NCBI RefSeq assembly: GCF_013375535.1
Contig: NZ_JABXJG010000001.1
Coordinates: forward strand, 1 to 64,000
DNA length: 64,000 bases
Reading direction: 5' to 3'
DNA from: Sphingobium sp. 15-1
Lineage (GTDB): Bacteria > Pseudomonadota > Alphaproteobacteria > Sphingomonadales > Sphingomonadaceae
The notes below the pieces were generated by a model, which had not been told where the DNA came from, ran no database searches, and worked only from the letters and a program-made list of their open reading frames with translations. The position numbers and the translations under genes are program-made. Shown in pieces: positions 62,494 to 64,000 of the stretch; the stretch's first letter is position 1; each line of letters starts with the position of its first letter.

Positions 62494-63252
62494 ATGCTTC
62501 GCGTAGCGGATAGATTTGGTGAAGAGGCGGTGGATGGCCCGTTCGTCTCGCCACCGGCAGCTCTGGCGCTTGTTTCCAGCGCGGCCATGCAACCCGGCGC
62601 GCCGCCCGCCCGCTATGGAGCGCGGAGCGGGGTGAATGTGCCGGCGGTCGTTTTGATCGTGCTGCTTCACGCTGTCCTCATCGCCGCGCTGATCCAGGCC
62701 CGGCAGCATGTGCAGCGCGTGCGGGAAACGCGCTTGTCGGTGGTGAACCTGCTGCCGCCCCCCCCTCCACCGGCGGCTGATACGCCGCCTCCGCCTTCGC
62801 AACCGCAGATCGTCGCGCCGCCGCCGCTGGTGCAAGTGCCCGTGCCGCCCATGCCGACCGTGGCCACCACGCCGGAAAGCCTGCCGCCCGCGCCGACAGC
62901 TCCCCCCGCGGCGATCTCCGCTCCGCCCGCTCCGCCGGCCGCATCGCCAGGCGCCAGCATCGTTCAGGGCGGCGACCTCGGCACGCAGATGGTCGCGGGC
63001 AAGCCGCCCCGCTATCCGATCGAAAGCCGCCGCAAGCGGGAGCAGGGCACGGTCGTCCTCGCGCTGACGCTGGGCCTCGACGGCGGGGTGGACAGTCTGG
63101 ACATCGCCCGGAGCAGCGGCTTCCCCCGGCTCGACAATGCGGCCCGCGACGCGGTGCGCGGCTGGCGCTGGAAGCCTGTGATGCGCGACGGGCAGGCCTT
63201 CCGCGTGAAAGGGGTCGTCGAAATCCCCTTCATTCTGCGCACCGACGGATAA
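62494..63252 (+). CDS. tonB: Energy-transducing protein TonB
   Basis: TonB transmits proton-motive force energy to outer-membrane receptors. The 252-residue protein has a 49-residue N-terminal stretch before the single membrane helix (PAVVLIVLLHAVLIAALI, with His 59 matching the functional His of E. coli TonB). A Pro-rich periplasmic spacer follows (about 88-155), then the C-terminal domain (PPRYPIESRRKREQGTVVLA, near 173-190). The ATG at 62494 has AAGGGGA upstream. It stands between two siderophore receptors and shares their operator type; exbB/exbD are not in the window. Confidence 0.94.
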   Translation: MLRVADRFGEEAVDGPFVSPPAALALVSSAAMQPGAPPARYGARSGVNVPAVVLIVLLHAVLIAALIQARQHVQRVRETRLSVVNLLPPPPPPAADTPPPPSQPQIVAPPPLVQVPVPPMPTVATTPESLPPAPTAPPAAISAPPAPPAASPGASIVQGGDLGTQMVAGKPPRYPIESRRKREQGTVVLALTLGLDGGVDSLDIARSSGFPRLDNAARDAVRGWRWKPVMRDGQAFRVKGVVEIPFILRTDG

Positions 63253-63288
63253 AAAAGGGTCTGCCTTTTCCGCTTGCGCTGCTTTTGT

Positions 63289-63330
63289 TTCTCAATAGTG
63301 TTTGACTCTGCGAACGCGTCTCAATAACTG
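63289..63330 (+). promoter_or_regulatory. Fur-like operator and promoter of the second siderophore receptor
   Basis: TTCTCAATAG (63289-63298), TTGACT (63302-63307), TGCGAACGCGTCTCA (63309-63323) and TAACTG 17 bases after TTGACT repeat the layout at 59560-59600. The two regions are clearly related. Confidence 0.6.
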
Positions 63331-63368
63331 GGCCTCCAAAATAAGGCAAGAAAAGGGGACCGACCGCC

Positions 63369-64000
63369 ATGCAATCCGATAACCGCCGACGCTCGGCGCC
63401 CGCCTTTCTGGCGCTTGGCTGCGTCGGGGCCTTCGCCTCGAGTCCCGCTTTGGCGATCGACAAGGCGGACGAGGCGGCGGTCGACCAGCAGGCGGACGCA
63501 GGCCAGATCGTCGTCAACGGCCGCTACAATCAGGAAATCATCTCGCCCAAGGCGACCGCGCCGCTGATCAACACGCCCCGGTCGATCGCGATCGTCAGCG
63601 AAAATGTGATCAAGGACACGGGCTCCGCCACACTGGTCGAGGCGCTGCGCACCGTGCCGGGCATCACCTTCGGCGCGGCGGAGGGCGGCAATCCGATCGG
63701 GGACCGGCCTTTCATCCGTGGCTTCGACAGCCAGGGCAGCACCTATGTTGACGGCGTGCGCGATACCTCGGCCCAGTCGCGGGAAACCTTCGCGATCGAG
63801 CAGATCCAGGTGGTGCGCGGTTCCGACAGTTCGCTGGGCGGGCGCGGCAGCGCGGGCGGTTCGCTCAACATCATCACCAAGCTGCCCCGCGACCGCGATT
63901 TCGCCGCCATGGACCTGTCCTACGGCACCGCCGACTACAAGCGGATCACGGCGGACATCAATTACAAGCTGACCGACTCGGTCGCCTTCCGCGTGGCGGG
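63369..64000 (+). CDS. TonB-dependent siderophore receptor, N-terminal part (window-truncated)
   Basis: The visible 210 codons give a signal peptide (PAFLALGCVGAFASSPALA), TonB-box-like GQIVVNGRYNQ, and a plug with LVEALRTVPGITFGAAEGG, GDRPFIRGFDSQGSTYVDGV, IEQIQVVRGSDSSLGGRGSA and GGSLNIITKLP. It is a paralogue of the 59634 receptor in layout and leader. The gene runs past the window end; nothing can be said of the barrel. Confidence 0.92.
   Translation, partial: MQSDNRRRSAPAFLALGCVGAFASSPALAIDKADEAAVDQQADAGQIVVNGRYNQEIISPKATAPLINTPRSIAIVSENVIKDTGSATLVEALRTVPGITFGAAEGGNPIGDRPFIRGFDSQGSTYVDGVRDTSAQSRETFAIEQIQVVRGSDSSLGGRGSAGGSLNIITKLPRDRDFAAMDLSYGTADYKRITADINYKLTDSVAFRVA

Overview
The window is a GC-rich, gene-dense stretch of an alphaproteobacterial chromosome. 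Protein content points to the Sphingomonadaceae, with Sphingobium or a close relative most likely. The signs are the DnaA and Tim44-like proteins, the 'vgr-related' HExxH protein, four TonB-dependent receptors, the HflK-HflC-DegP block, and dispersed palindromes of a kind common in sphingomonads. The genus is inferred; no 16S rRNA gene is present.

Layout. 1-9.1 kb: dnaA, a secreted cyclophilin, a DUF4136 lipoprotein, secB/murJ/trpS on the minus strand, then a Tim44-like protein, MltA and an Smr protein. 9.2-15.7 kb: a GGDEF-EAL protein, dapE, a cupin, an LD-carboxypeptidase, small secreted proteins, and a PCuAC copper chaperone coupled to an HExxH protein. 15.7-23 kb: dnaK-dnaJ behind a heat-shock-type promoter, an APC permease, and a MerR regulator with an acyl-CoA dehydrogenase. 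22.8-29.9 kb: a DUF2946 protein, a FecA-like receptor, an FAD oxidoreductase, a free-standing TonB-C-like protein, a DUF2279 protein and a degenerate nuclease-like protein. 29.9-39 kb: tRNA-Gln(CTG) and rpoB-rpoC with strong downstream hairpins. 39-47.5 kb: a second receptor with an MFS exporter and a LuxR regulator, a SleB hydrolase, and cysK with another MFS transporter. 47.7-55.2 kb: a HerA-like ATPase, degP, hflC/hflK, the Mrp/ApbC Fe-S carrier and a CoA-binding protein. 55.3-59.5 kb: an orphan molybdopterin oxidoreductase, hemH, an acetoacetyl-CoA reductase and a ribbon-helix-helix protein. 59.5-64 kb: an iron-uptake cluster of siderophore receptor, tonB, and a second siderophore receptor cut by the window end.

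How genes work together. The clearest functional unit is the last one. Two related siderophore receptors flank a tonB gene, and each of the three genes is preceded by a Fur-like dyad; at the receptors it overlaps a TTGACT-N17 promoter. Other coherent units are the hflK-hflC-degP membrane quality-control block, dnaK-dnaJ, merR-acyl-CoA dehydrogenase with a palindromic operator, and secB-murJ-trpS.

Most of the window is housekeeping. I saw no phage, insertion sequence, CRISPR array or obvious defence system. The less ordinary features are three families of long dispersed inverted repeats, a tandem pair of perfect or near-perfect palindromes between dapE and the cupin gene, an orphan xanthine-dehydrogenase-type large subunit whose usual catalytic Glu appears to be Asp, and the Fur-like receptor/tonB cluster.
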